Source: Prevotella sp. UBA3294 (GTDB lineage Bacteria > Bacteroidota > Bacteroidia > Bacteroidales > Bacteroidaceae). From it: a stretch of DNA of 16,193 nucleotides. Below, piece by piece: positions 8,222 through 15,482 of this stretch. Position 1 is the first letter of the stretch, and every line of letters begins with the position of its first letter. The stretch is taken from the NCBI GenBank assembly GCA_002361535.1, contig DETG01000027.1, positions 21,263 through 37,455 of the forward strand, given 5' to 3'. The translations under genes were made by a program, and so were the position numbers. Below the pieces are notes generated by a model. It saw nothing but the letters and a program-made list of their open reading frames with translations, searched no databases and had not been told where the DNA came from.

Positions 8222-8266
8222 CAAGGAAACGGGGCAGGGCCAGATGGCATCTGCCCCGTTTCTTTG
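8222..8266 (+). terminator. Strong hairpin terminator after the esterase gene
   Basis: Arms 8222-8237 and 8251-8266 pair over 16 bases with one G-U pair. The GC-rich core GGGGCAG/CTGCCCC is closed by a 13-base loop. A short A/T-rich run with Ts follows. It begins 41 bases after the esterase stop. Confidence 0.8.
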
Positions 8267-8332
8267 ATTATTAAAATAGGTGAATATTAATTATATTCCG
8301 TGCAAGAGTGTGGCTGTTTCGTTTTTTTTACG

Positions 8333-8340
8333 TATCTTTG
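8333..8340 (+). promoter_or_regulatory. Bacteroidetes-type -7 box of the OMP-lptC-CNNM operon
   Basis: TATCTTTG matches TAnnTTTG and lies 36 bases upstream of the ATG at 8376. No exact TTG occurs at the -33 distance. The esterase terminator directly upstream supports an independent transcript. Confidence 0.6.
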
Positions 8341-8375
8341 CACGCTAATAGAATCAAAGACGATTTGAAAGACGA

Positions 8376-9716
8376 ATGAAAAAGATATGCAGTGCCATCC
8401 TTTTGATGGCGATGACCATGACGGTAAGTGCCCAAAGCGGTACGAATTCTCCTTATTCGCAGTATGGTCTGGGCATACAAAGTGACCAGACAAGCGGTTT
8501 TAACCGGGGTATGGGCGGTTTAGGACTGGGATTCCGTGATGGCGGACAGGTAAACTTTATCAACCCTGCCAGCTACTCGGGTGTTGACTCTTTGGCCTTT
8601 ATCTTTGATGTGGGCATGAGCGGTCAGATCACCAACTTCAAAGAGAACGGTGTGAAGAAGAATGCCAAGAATGCGGATTTCGAATATGCTGTCGCTGCCT
8701 TCCGTCTGCTGAAACATGTAGGAATGAGTTTCGGTATCGTCCCATTGACGAATGTAGGCTATAAATATGTTACCGCCGAGGAACTCAATGATTCCCGTAC
8801 CACCTTCTATCAAAATTTCTACACAGGATCAGGTGGACTGCATCAAGTGTATTTGGGAGCAGGATGGGAACCGTTCAAAGGTCTCTCCTTAGGTGCGAAT
8901 GTCGGTTATGTCTGGGGCGATATCACACGAAGTATTCAGAATGCTTATTATACTCTTCAGAATGGATCCCTTGAACTTGATGGGACAATCAACACACTGA
9001 CAAAGGTCAATACCGCATCGGCCAGTGCCATACGACTGAACTTCGGCGCACAGTACGAGTTGCCGTTAGGTAAGAAAGATGCCATAACCGTGGGTGCTAC
9101 CTTCAGTCCCTCTCACTCTCTTGGTGCTGAGCCAACCTGTGTCGTCACCAGTCAGAACTCCTCATCAGGAGTTATCAATCCTACATCCTACACTGTTGAT
9201 GAAGGACTGAAGATGCCGATGATGATCGGAGCGGGTGTCATGGTGAATCATCATGGACAGTTACGTCTTGGAGCAGACTACAGTTTTCAGCAGTGGAGTG
9301 GGGTGTCGTTCCCAGAGTATCACGTGGTGAACGATGTGCCTTCCTATGTGCTGAACAGTGATTATTTCATGGATCGCCATAAGCTGACTGTGGGTGGAGA
9401 GTTCTGTAAGGGAGTAACGGATCGTAAGTTCATCAATCGTATCCGTTACCGTGCCGGTGTTTCCTATTCTACACCTTATTATAAAATAAATGGAGCGGAT
9501 GGACCGAAGGAGATTTCCGTCAGTGCTGGTTTTGGTATTCCTATCATCAATGGATGGAATAACCGTTCTGGATTGGCCAATATCTCTTTGCTGAACATCT
9601 CAGGTCAGTGGTCTCACCAGTCTGCCGGTAAAGGCTTACTGTCAGAGAATACATTCCGTATCAATATCGGCATCACCTTCAACGAGCGTTGGTTTGCCAA
9701 GTGGAAGGTGCAATAA
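8376..9716 (+). CDS. Outer-membrane beta-barrel protein, FadL/OmpP1-like
   Basis: A 446-residue exported protein with a signal peptide (about 1-20, ending VSAQS). The mature part is rich in Gly, Ser and aromatic residues in alternating patterns, as expected for transmembrane beta strands. The N-terminal NSPYSQYGLG and the GMGGLGLGFRDGG and NFINPASYSG segments resemble the Bacteroidetes branch of OmpP1/FadL-type barrels. In that family the early NPA segment follows a plug-like N-terminal region. The C-terminal end (INIGITFNERWFAKWKVQ) looks like a final strand. FadL proteins move hydrophobic compounds, but the ligand here is unknown. It is the first gene of a block with lptC (33 bases downstream) and a CNNM protein, suggesting an envelope role. 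Confidence 0.75.
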   Translation: MKKICSAILLMAMTMTVSAQSGTNSPYSQYGLGIQSDQTSGFNRGMGGLGLGFRDGGQVNFINPASYSGVDSLAFIFDVGMSGQITNFKENGVKKNAKNADFEYAVAAFRLLKHVGMSFGIVPLTNVGYKYVTAEELNDSRTTFYQNFYTGSGGLHQVYLGAGWEPFKGLSLGANVGYVWGDITRSIQNAYYTLQNGSLELDGTINTLTKVNTASASAIRLNFGAQYELPLGKKDAITVGATFSPSHSLGAEPTCVVTSQNSSSGVINPTSYTVDEGLKMPMMIGAGVMVNHHGQLRLGADYSFQQWSGVSFPEYHVVNDVPSYVLNSDYFMDRHKLTVGGEFCKGVTDRKFINRIRYRAGVSYSTPYYKINGADGPKEISVSAGFGIPIINGWNNRSGLANISLLNISGQWSHQSAGKGLLSENTFRINIGITFNERWFAKWKVQ

Positions 9717-9749
9717 TGGTGTGCATGCATTGGTGAATGTGACTGGTTG

Positions 9750-10430
9750 ATGGATAAGATGAACAAATCGAGATGTCTCTTAGGCTGGCTGTCGGGGTTC
9801 TGTCTGATGCTGATGATGCTGGTGTCGTGCGAAGAAGGAAAGGAGCATATTGCCCCTCCCATCTATCCACGTGACTCAGCCTCCATCATGACCACCTATG
9901 GTGTGAACATGCTGATGAGCGACTCTGGTGTCATCAAGTATCGTATCGTCACCGAACGATGGGATTATAATGAGGTGAGAAACCCCAAGGTGTGGACGTT
10001 TGACAAGGGTATCTTCTTGGAGCAGTTTGACGAGAAGTTCCATGTGGAGGCTTATATCCAGGCAGATACTGCTTACAACTATTATGAAAAGAAACTCTGG
10101 GAGTTGCGAGGCAGGGTACGTATTCGTACCAAGGACGGACTGATCTTTACCAGTGAAGAGCTCTATTGGGATCAGTTGCGCCACGAGATGTATAGCAACA
10201 AGTTCTCCCGGATCATCACACCTGAGCGGGAGATGCAGGGCACCTATTTCCTGAGTGATGACAACTTCCAGGATCTGACACATTATACAATATCCAATTC
10301 CAAAGGTTCATTTGTCAAAGGGAAGGACGGTTTCGGCACCAATGAAGGCGATACCATCCTGAGTGCTCCCGACAGCGTGAAGTCGATGAAGCGTCAACCC
10401 ACGACACCGAAAGCAAAATCTGATTACTAA
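9750..10430 (+). CDS. lptC: LPS export protein LptC, lipoprotein form
   Basis: Predicted component of the Lpt bridge that carries lipopolysaccharide from the inner to the outer membrane. The product is 226 residues. A short hydrophobic segment ends in the lipobox LVSC (Cys27), so this copy looks lipid-anchored; E. coli LptC uses a single transmembrane helix. The mature region has the OstA/LptC-like beta pattern: the segment VNMLMSDSGVIKYRI, then WTFDKGIFLEQFDE, then LRGRVRIRTKDGLIFTSEEL and a closing YFLSDDNFQDL. I start at the ATG at 9750; a TTG at 9747 and an ATG at 9759 are alternatives that do not change the lipobox. The gene ends one base before the CNNM gene, so the two are almost certainly co-transcribed. 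Confidence 0.85.
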   Translation: MDKMNKSRCLLGWLSGFCLMLMMLVSCEEGKEHIAPPIYPRDSASIMTTYGVNMLMSDSGVIKYRIVTERWDYNEVRNPKVWTFDKGIFLEQFDEKFHVEAYIQADTAYNYYEKKLWELRGRVRIRTKDGLIFTSEELYWDQLRHEMYSNKFSRIITPEREMQGTYFLSDDNFQDLTHYTISNSKGSFVKGKDGFGTNEGDTILSAPDSVKSMKRQPTTPKAKSDY

Positions 10431-10431
10431 A

Positions 10432-11730
10432 ATGTCTGAAGTAGATTTACCGTTGGTCATAGGTATCCTCGTCACGATGCTTTTCTCTGCCTTTTTCTCT
10501 GGTATGGAAATCGCTTTCGTGTCGAGTAACCGCATGCAGGCAGAAGTGGATCGAGATAAGGCAGGCTTTGCCGCCCGACCTTTAAGCGTTTTCTATCGTC
10601 ATCCGAATAACTTCGTCAGTACGATGCTCGTGGGCAACAACATCGCTTTGGTGGTGTATGGTATCCTGATAGCAAAGTTCTTCGACAATACCATCTTCCA
10701 AGGGTATGATGCGGCTTTTACCGTACCAGCAGACACCATCCTCTCCACACTGATCGTGTTGTTCACAGGTGAGTTCCTTCCTAAGACACTTTTCAAGAGT
10801 AACCCCAACAGGCTCCTCACCATCTTTGCTTTTCCTGCCTTTGTCTGTTATGTTCTCCTTTGGCCTGTATCACGTTTCAGCACGTTCATCTCAAAAGCGT
10901 TTTTGCGCCTCATGGGGGTAAAGGTCGAGAAAGAAGGGCAGGATGAAGGCTTCACGAAGGTGGATCTCGACTATCTGGTTCAGTCGTCGATTGATAATGC
11001 CCGCGATGATGAAGAGATAGAGGATGAGGTGAAGATATTCCAGAATGCCCTCGATTTTGCCGATACAAAGGTTCGTGACTGTATGGTGCCGCGAACGGAG
11101 ATTTGTGCTGTAGAAGACAACTGTTCCGTGGATGAGCTCATGGCTGCTTTTGTGGAGAACGGGAAATCGAAAGTCATTGTCTATCATGAAGATATTGATC
11201 ATATCGTAGGTTACGTCCACTCTTCGGAGATGTTCAGGATCATGGGAGGTACTGACGCTGGGGGTGCCGTGCAATGGAACCTGCAGTCGTTAATCCGTGA
11301 GATGCCGTTCGTCCCTGAGACGATGACGGCCCGAAAGATGATGCAGACCTTCCTCCAGCAGAAGAAATCTCTTGGTGTCGTCATCGATGAATTCGGCGGT
11401 ACCAGCGGTATCGTCTCCTTGGAAGATATTGTGGAGGAGATCTTTGGTGATATCGAGGATGAACATGATAACTCCAACTATACTGCGAAGAGGATCGGTG
11501 ATCATGAATATGTCCTGTCGGCACGATTGGAGATTGACAAGGTGAACGAGATGTTTGACTTGGAACTGCCGGAGAGTGAGGAGTATATGACCGTTGGTGG
11601 CTTGATCCTCCATGAGTACCAGAGTTTTCCCAAGCTCAACGAGGTGGTGAGAATCGGACGTTTTGAGTTCCGCATCATCAAGAATACCATGACGAAAATA
11701 GAGTTGGTGAAGTTGAAAGTGACTGAATAA
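10432..11730 (+). CDS. CNNM/CorC-type membrane protein with CBS domains (hemolysin-like, GldE-related)
   Basis: A 432-residue inner-membrane protein. The CNNM (DUF21) domain (about 1-190) has several hydrophobic helices, an early FSGMEIAFVSSNR motif and the conserved GEFLPKTL (113-120). A CBS pair follows (about 212-345), containing VPRTEICAVE and DEFGGTSGIVSLEDIVEEI, then a CorC/HlyC-type C-terminal domain (about 350-430) with SARLEIDKVNEMF and the YMTVGGLIL segment. Family members are linked to magnesium/cobalt efflux, and the older name hemolysin is historical. The closest named relative in Bacteroidetes is GldE of gliding flavobacteria, but the sequence alone does not show a motility or secretion role. 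The start ATG lies 1 base after the lptC stop. Confidence 0.9.
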   Translation: MSEVDLPLVIGILVTMLFSAFFSGMEIAFVSSNRMQAEVDRDKAGFAARPLSVFYRHPNNFVSTMLVGNNIALVVYGILIAKFFDNTIFQGYDAAFTVPADTILSTLIVLFTGEFLPKTLFKSNPNRLLTIFAFPAFVCYVLLWPVSRFSTFISKAFLRLMGVKVEKEGQDEGFTKVDLDYLVQSSIDNARDDEEIEDEVKIFQNALDFADTKVRDCMVPRTEICAVEDNCSVDELMAAFVENGKSKVIVYHEDIDHIVGYVHSSEMFRIMGGTDAGGAVQWNLQSLIREMPFVPETMTARKMMQTFLQQKKSLGVVIDEFGGTSGIVSLEDIVEEIFGDIEDEHDNSNYTAKRIGDHEYVLSARLEIDKVNEMFDLELPESEEYMTVGGLILHEYQSFPKLNEVVRIGRFEFRIIKNTMTKIELVKLKVTE

Positions 11731-11775
11731 AGTAACTTTTTGCAAGATTCTTGCGGATAATTGACAAATTATTTG

Positions 11776-11783
11776 TAATTTTG
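11776..11783 (+). promoter_or_regulatory. Bacteroidetes-type -7 box for the PPIase gene
   Basis: TAATTTTG matches TAnnTTTG. A TTG at 11751-11753 lies 22 bases upstream, slightly long for the -33 element. The predicted start near 11790 gives a leader of about 78 bases before the ATG at 11868. Confidence 0.55.
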
Positions 11784-11793
11784 TCGGCTGTTA

Positions 11794-11829
11794 GCGGCAA
11801 ACCGCCGCATGGCCCCTCCTAAAGGAGGG
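11794..11829 (+). promoter_or_regulatory. Structured leader: two small hairpins, the second masking a Shine-Dalgarno-like sequence
   Basis: Hairpin one pairs GCGG (11794-11797) with CCGC (11802-11805). Hairpin two pairs CCCTCC (11814-11819) with GGAGGG (11824-11829) over a TAAA loop. GGAGGG is an uncommonly strong Shine-Dalgarno match for this group and lies 5 bases before a GTG at 11835. A nine-codon frame from the ATG at 11809 (MAPPKGGKK) stops by overlapping that GTG. This may be a translational control element, or a dispersed palindromic sequence that happens to sit in the leader. Confidence 0.4.
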
Positions 11830-11867
11830 AAAAAGTGAATAATAACAATAAAAACAATCATAAACAA

Positions 11868-14015
11868 ATGGCAGCAATTGGAAAAATCAGAAGCTGGGGC
11901 CCGATCCTTGTTACAGTGATCGGTCTGGCCCTTTTCGCATTCATTGCCGAGGAGTTGTTCCGCTCATGCGATTCTATCAAGAACCAGCAGCGTCAGCAGG
12001 TCGGCGAAGTGTTAGGTAAGAAAATCGACGTTCAGGAGTTCCAGAACCTTGTGGACGAATACACGGATGTCATCAAGATGAGTCAAGGCCGTGACAACCT
12101 CACCGATCAGGAACTGAACCAGGTCAAGGACATGGTGTGGAATCAGTTCGTACAGAACACCGTGATCGAGAACGAAGCCAAGAAACTCGGTCTCACCGTT
12201 ACTGATCAGGAGATGCAGAACATGTTGCAGCAGGGCACCAACCCCATGCTGTTGCAGACTCCTTTCGTCAACAAGCAGACACGTCGTTTCGATGCCAACG
12301 CACTGAAGCAGTTCCTGGCAGAGTATGACAATGCTAAGAAAACCAATCCGCAGTTGGCAGAGCAGTATAAGACCCTTTACAACTACTGGACCTTCATGGA
12401 GAAGAATATGCGTCAGCAGCTGTTGGCACAGAAGTACCAGAACTTGCTGGGTGCCTGCCTGCTCTCAAACCCCGTGGAAGCTCAACAGGCTTATACCGAA
12501 GAGACACTCGAAAGCTCTGTGAACCTCGTTGCGTTCCCATACAGCAAGATCAACGACAACAAAGTGGAGGTCAGCGATGCCGATCTCAAAGCTAAGTATG
12601 AGGAACTGAAGCCTCGCTTCCTTCAGTCGGAGGAGAGTCGCGACATCAAGTTCGTGGATGTGCAGGTTCTTCCCTCTGCATCCGATCGCGCTGCCCTCGA
12701 CAAGAGTGTGAAGGAGTTCCGCGACCAGTTGGTTACCGCTGATGATCCTACTGAGGTTATCCGTAAGAGTGCATCTCTGGTGAGCTACCTCGGTGTGCCG
12801 CAGACTCGTTCTGCCTTCCCCCGCGACATCGCTAACCAGCTTGACTCCATTGCAGTAGGTACAACCACCGCTGTAGTTGAGAACAAGGATGACAACACCC
12901 TGAATGTGGTGAAGCTCTATTCTAAGCAGCAGTTGGCTGACTCTATCCAGTTCCGGGTGATCCAGGTGGCTAAGGAAGATGTGGCAGCAACACGTAAGAC
13001 CGCTGACAGCATCTATAACGCGCTGCAGGCTGGTGGTGACTTCGAGGCCATTGCCAAGAAATATGGTCAGACAGGCGAGAAGGTGTGGATGACAAGTCGT
13101 GAATACGAGAATGCTCCTTCTATGGATACGGATACACGTAAGTATATCAATACGTTGAATACTGCCGCACTGAATGCCACGAACAATATCGCAATGGCCA
13201 ATGGTAATGTCATCCTTCAGGTGACCAACCGTACAGCCATGAACACCAAGTATGTGGCAGCTGTGATCAAGAAGACCATCGACTTCTCTAAGGATACCTA
13301 TAACACCGCCTATAACAAGTTCTCTCAGTTCGTAAGTGAGAGTCAGACTTTCGAGGCATTAGAGAAGAATGCAGCTAAGTACGGATATAAGGTACAAGAG
13401 CGTCAAGGTGTGCGTAACACAGAACACTATGTGGCAGGTATCACCAGTACCCGCGATGCACTGAAGTGGATCTTCGAGGCTAAGCAAGGTGATATCTCTC
13501 CGCTCTATGAGTGCGGTAACAACGATCACCTTCTGGTATTGGCACTGAACAATATCAATCCCAAAGGTTACCTCAACTACGAGAAGAACGAGGAACTGAA
13601 GTCTTATCTGAAGTCTGAGGTACTGAAAGACAAGAAGGCTGAGCTGATCCTGGCCGATGTGAAGGGTGTGAAGAGTATTGCTGATGCCAGAAAGAAAGCA
13701 GGCAACATGGTACGTGTTGACCAGATCACTTTCTCTGCTCCTGTATTTGTTCAGGAGACTGGTGCCAGCGAGCCTGCACTGAGCGGTGCAGTGGCTGGTA
13801 CGAAGAAGGGTGCTTTCTGTCCGCGTCCTATCAAGGGTAATGCCGGTATTTATTTCCTCCAGGTTCTTGACCAGACCCGTCGTGCCGGTAGCAAGTTCGA
13901 TGCCAAGAAATATGAGCAGCAGGCTCAGCAGAAGATCATGCAGCGTGCAGGTAACTTCATGCAGGAGCTGATGTTGAAAGCTGATGTCACTGACAATCGC
14001 TACCTGTTCTTCTAA
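11868..14015 (+). CDS. Membrane-anchored peptidyl-prolyl isomerase/chaperone, SurA/PpiD-like
   Basis: A 715-residue periplasmic folding factor anchored in the inner membrane by an N-terminal helix (about 12-30, GPILVTVIGLALFAFIAEE). A SurA-N/PpiD-type chaperone region follows (about 45-200), including VGEVLGKKIDVQEF and the helical NTVIENEAKKLGL. A parvulin-like segment lies at about 345-455 (IQFRVIQVAKED, then ALQAGGDFEAIAKKYGQ); the C-terminal half is less typical. Such proteins help outer-membrane proteins fold, which fits its place after a barrel, lptC and a CNNM gene. I choose the ATG at 11868 because it begins MAAIGKIRSWGP, where related proteins begin, and follows an A-rich leader. A GTG at 11835 would add 11 mostly Asn/Lys residues and has a strong ribosome-binding sequence, so it stays possible. 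The activity of the parvulin part is uncertain. Confidence 0.85.
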   Translation: MAAIGKIRSWGPILVTVIGLALFAFIAEELFRSCDSIKNQQRQQVGEVLGKKIDVQEFQNLVDEYTDVIKMSQGRDNLTDQELNQVKDMVWNQFVQNTVIENEAKKLGLTVTDQEMQNMLQQGTNPMLLQTPFVNKQTRRFDANALKQFLAEYDNAKKTNPQLAEQYKTLYNYWTFMEKNMRQQLLAQKYQNLLGACLLSNPVEAQQAYTEETLESSVNLVAFPYSKINDNKVEVSDADLKAKYEELKPRFLQSEESRDIKFVDVQVLPSASDRAALDKSVKEFRDQLVTADDPTEVIRKSASLVSYLGVPQTRSAFPRDIANQLDSIAVGTTTAVVENKDDNTLNVVKLYSKQQLADSIQFRVIQVAKEDVAATRKTADSIYNALQAGGDFEAIAKKYGQTGEKVWMTSREYENAPSMDTDTRKYINTLNTAALNATNNIAMANGNVILQVTNRTAMNTKYVAAVIKKTIDFSKDTYNTAYNKFSQFVSESQTFEALEKNAAKYGYKVQERQGVRNTEHYVAGITSTRDALKWIFEAKQGDISPLYECGNNDHLLVLALNNINPKGYLNYEKNEELKSYLKSEVLKDKKAELILADVKGVKSIADARKKAGNMVRVDQITFSAPVFVQETGASEPALSGAVAGTKKGAFCPRPIKGNAGIYFLQVLDQTRRAGSKFDAKKYEQQAQQKIMQRAGNFMQELMLKADVTDNRYLFF

Positions 14016-14051
14016 TTCTTGCTTGTCTGTTAGCTTAACAGTATATATTAT

Positions 14052-14081
14052 AATAAGGTGTAGGGATCCCTACACCTTATT
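14052..14081 (+). terminator. Perfect 30-base palindromic terminator
   Basis: The arm 14052-14066 is the exact reverse complement of 14067-14081, centred on GGGATCCC. A T-rich tail follows on the plus strand, and an A/T-rich flank precedes it. It lies 36 bases after the PPIase stop and ends the envelope block. Because the element is symmetric it could also work on antisense transcripts. Confidence 0.85.
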
Positions 14082-14110
14082 TTATATAGAAGCAGGAGGT
14101 AAAGTGAGAC

Positions 14111-14392
14111 ATGTCGTTTCTTACTCCTACCGTGTCGGACGGTGAAGACGGCAGCTATCACGACAACACCATGCATTTCGTCAGCGGCTTCAGTGCCTCA
14201 GTCCAGTTCGAATACGACAAAAACGGCAACCTTGTGAAAGATTTGAATAAGAATATTTCGTCAATCCAATATAATTGTTTAAATTTGCCCTCGCAGATAG
14301 ACATTGCTTCCACTGGCCATCTGATGTTCCTCTATGGTGCCAGCGGTAGCAAGCAGAAAAGAAACCAATCAGAAGGAATTTTAGTGATATAA
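14111..14392 (+). pseudogene. Fragment of an RHS-repeat protein
   Basis: A 93-residue reading frame that resembles an inner piece of a Bacteroidetes RHS/YD-repeat protein, not a whole protein. Visible family features are FEYDKNGNLVKDLNKNISS, then QYNCLNLPSQIDI, then MFLYGASGSKQK, the usual order of one RHS unit in Prevotella proteins. Complete proteins of this type exceed a thousand residues and have a signal peptide, many repeats and a variable C-terminal toxin; all are absent here. After SGSKQK the similarity stops and the frame ends in unrelated residues. An AGGAGGT sequence 10 bases before the ATG could allow translation, so expression is not excluded. Its GC content is higher in the first third than in the last. 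I read it as a relic of a deleted RHS gene. Confidence 0.65.
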
Positions 14393-14400
14393 CCGTTATA
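14388..14400. repeat. Small perfect palindrome over the RHS-fragment stop
   Basis: TATAAC and GTTATA flank a single C, a 13-base perfect inverted repeat. It overlaps the TAA of the RHS fragment and lies 24 bases before the next start codon. It may be an operator half or chance; no other copy was noticed in the window. Confidence 0.3.
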
Positions 14401-14423
14401 AATCCATTAGCAAAACCCCAATT

Positions 14424-15023
14424 ATGGAAAAAATAATCCTTTCTTGTATCTCCCTACTCATATTGTTTGGATGTGCAGGGAATACTGTCCACATGTCTAA
14501 GACTCATGTGGAAGAGATTATATTCAATGAGGATAGTTTCACTTATAAAGACTTAAGTTTTCTATCAGAAAAAGATCAAAGAGAACCATTCTATGTAATT
14601 GGGCAAGACGGATACTACTATTATATCTACCAATGTAATCTTTATTTTATGTACAAGACACAATACTTGTACAAGTTCCGAACATATAAGGATTTTAAGG
14701 AAGCAGTCATTACTGGTAAGTTCGCGCCGTATTTTTTTTCAAAAAAGGACTTTGATAGAGAGAGCCTACCTAAGAATTACGAGGAAAGATTTAGGCTGGA
14801 CAAGAAAGTGTACGACTATTACTTGAGGAACGGAAGCGACGCAATCATTAAGAAATATCTTATTCGTGATAAAGGGAGACGAGTGTATCTGTTTAAAAAG
14901 AATTATAAACAGGATCGTATCATGACAATAGCTTATTGCATGTGGCTCTGCTGTAGATCTAAGTACTTCCCTGGAGGTTATGTTGGGGAAAAGTACATCA
15001 TACCTCAAAAAGTAGATGATTGA
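14424..15023 (+). CDS. Hypothetical lipoprotein beside RHS fragment (possible immunity or partner protein)
   Basis: A 199-residue protein with a short hydrophobic N-terminus and the lipobox LFGC (Cys17), so it should be lipid-anchored in the envelope. I do not recognise a family. The mature part is rich in Tyr, Phe and Lys, with a notable YYYYIYQ run and many charged residues. The DNA is visibly AT-richer than the upstream genes: 15 of 60 bases are G or C in 14521-14580, against 31 of 60 in 12061-12120. This suggests a different origin. It follows the RHS fragment after 31 bases, with no promoter evident between them. In RHS loci the gene after the toxin end is often its immunity protein; that role here is inference from position only. 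Two cysteines occur near the C-terminus (WLCCRS). Confidence 0.65.
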   Translation: MEKIILSCISLLILFGCAGNTVHMSKTHVEEIIFNEDSFTYKDLSFLSEKDQREPFYVIGQDGYYYYIYQCNLYFMYKTQYLYKFRTYKDFKEAVITGKFAPYFFSKKDFDRESLPKNYEERFRLDKKVYDYYLRNGSDAIIKKYLIRDKGRRVYLFKKNYKQDRIMTIAYCMWLCCRSKYFPGGYVGEKYIIPQKVDD

Positions 15024-15101
15024 CATACAAATTATATGATTCTTGTACGGAATGTAAGGCAACGGAGCTATCATACTATGACAATAACGAACGAAATACT
15101 T

Positions 15102-15378
15102 ATGAGAATAAAACCAATCATTATAACATGGCTTGCCATGTTTTACTGTACAGCCTATGCACAGGTAAAAAGCGGCCAACAGGAATTCCGCGACGGCGAT
15201 GCTCTCTGGAGGCAAAGAGTGAATGACGAAAGTATAATGTGGGACAACGGCATTGTCCTTGCCGACCTCAGCAACATGGAGGTTATCAGTGACAACCATA
15301 GGATGGCCCAAAGGCTTGTATGCTGTCAAGGTCATCGTAGATAAGGAGGAACTAATTGAGAAAATGGTAATTAGATAA
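15102..15378 (+). pseudogene. Internally deleted, frameshifted remnant of a T9SS-exported protein
   Basis: The frame from the ATG at 15102 gives a clear signal peptide (MRIKPIIITWLAMFYCTAYAQ) and a start of mature sequence (SGQQEFRDGDALWRQRV, then LADLSNMEVISD). That frame runs to a TAA after 80 codons and loses sense near 15300. In the next frame the same DNA reads GWPKGLYAVKVIVD, then EELIEKMVIR, stopping at 15376-15378. This closely resembles the end of a type A T9SS sorting domain (PKGxYxVKV ... EKxxI). So the front and the very end of one secreted protein appear joined out of frame, with the middle deleted. A start at 15036 is possible but would put extra residues before the signal peptide. 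The product cannot be functional as annotated. Confidence 0.6.
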
Positions 15379-15482
15379 AAGGGAAAGAAATTTCTGGGTT
15401 TTAACATTCTTTACATGTTAAGAATGCAGTATTACAACTTCTCTGCATTTACAAAAAAAGAGTCAAACAAAAAAAGAAGAAT
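15379..15482. other. Gap before the SDDDD lipoprotein, with overlapping inverted repeats
   Basis: No gene is seen here. TTAACAT (15401-15407) and ATGTTAA (15415-15421) are perfect arms with a 7-base spacer. CATTCTT (15405-15411) and AAGAATG (15420-15426) form a second, overlapping pair. Either could be an operator or a weak terminator for the broken gene upstream. I found no TAnnTTTG box, so the promoter of the next gene is unassigned. An A-rich stretch at 15452-15482 serves as the leader. Confidence 0.4.

Noticed and set aside
14052..14081. Attachment site or mobile-element end at the perfect palindrome
   Set aside because: Position right after a stop codon and the T-rich tail fit a terminator better; no integrase or transposase, target duplication or second copy is visible.
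15036..15101. Start at 15036 for the T9SS relic
   Set aside because: It would place 22 residues before a normal signal peptide; the ATG at 15102 puts the signal peptide at the N-terminus.
14766..15407. Open frame of 213 codons on the minus strand across the end of the orphan lipoprotein and the T9SS relic
   Set aside because: The plus strand carries recognisable signal peptide, lipoprotein and sorting-tail features over the same bases; the minus product has no recognisable pattern and no promoter was seen.
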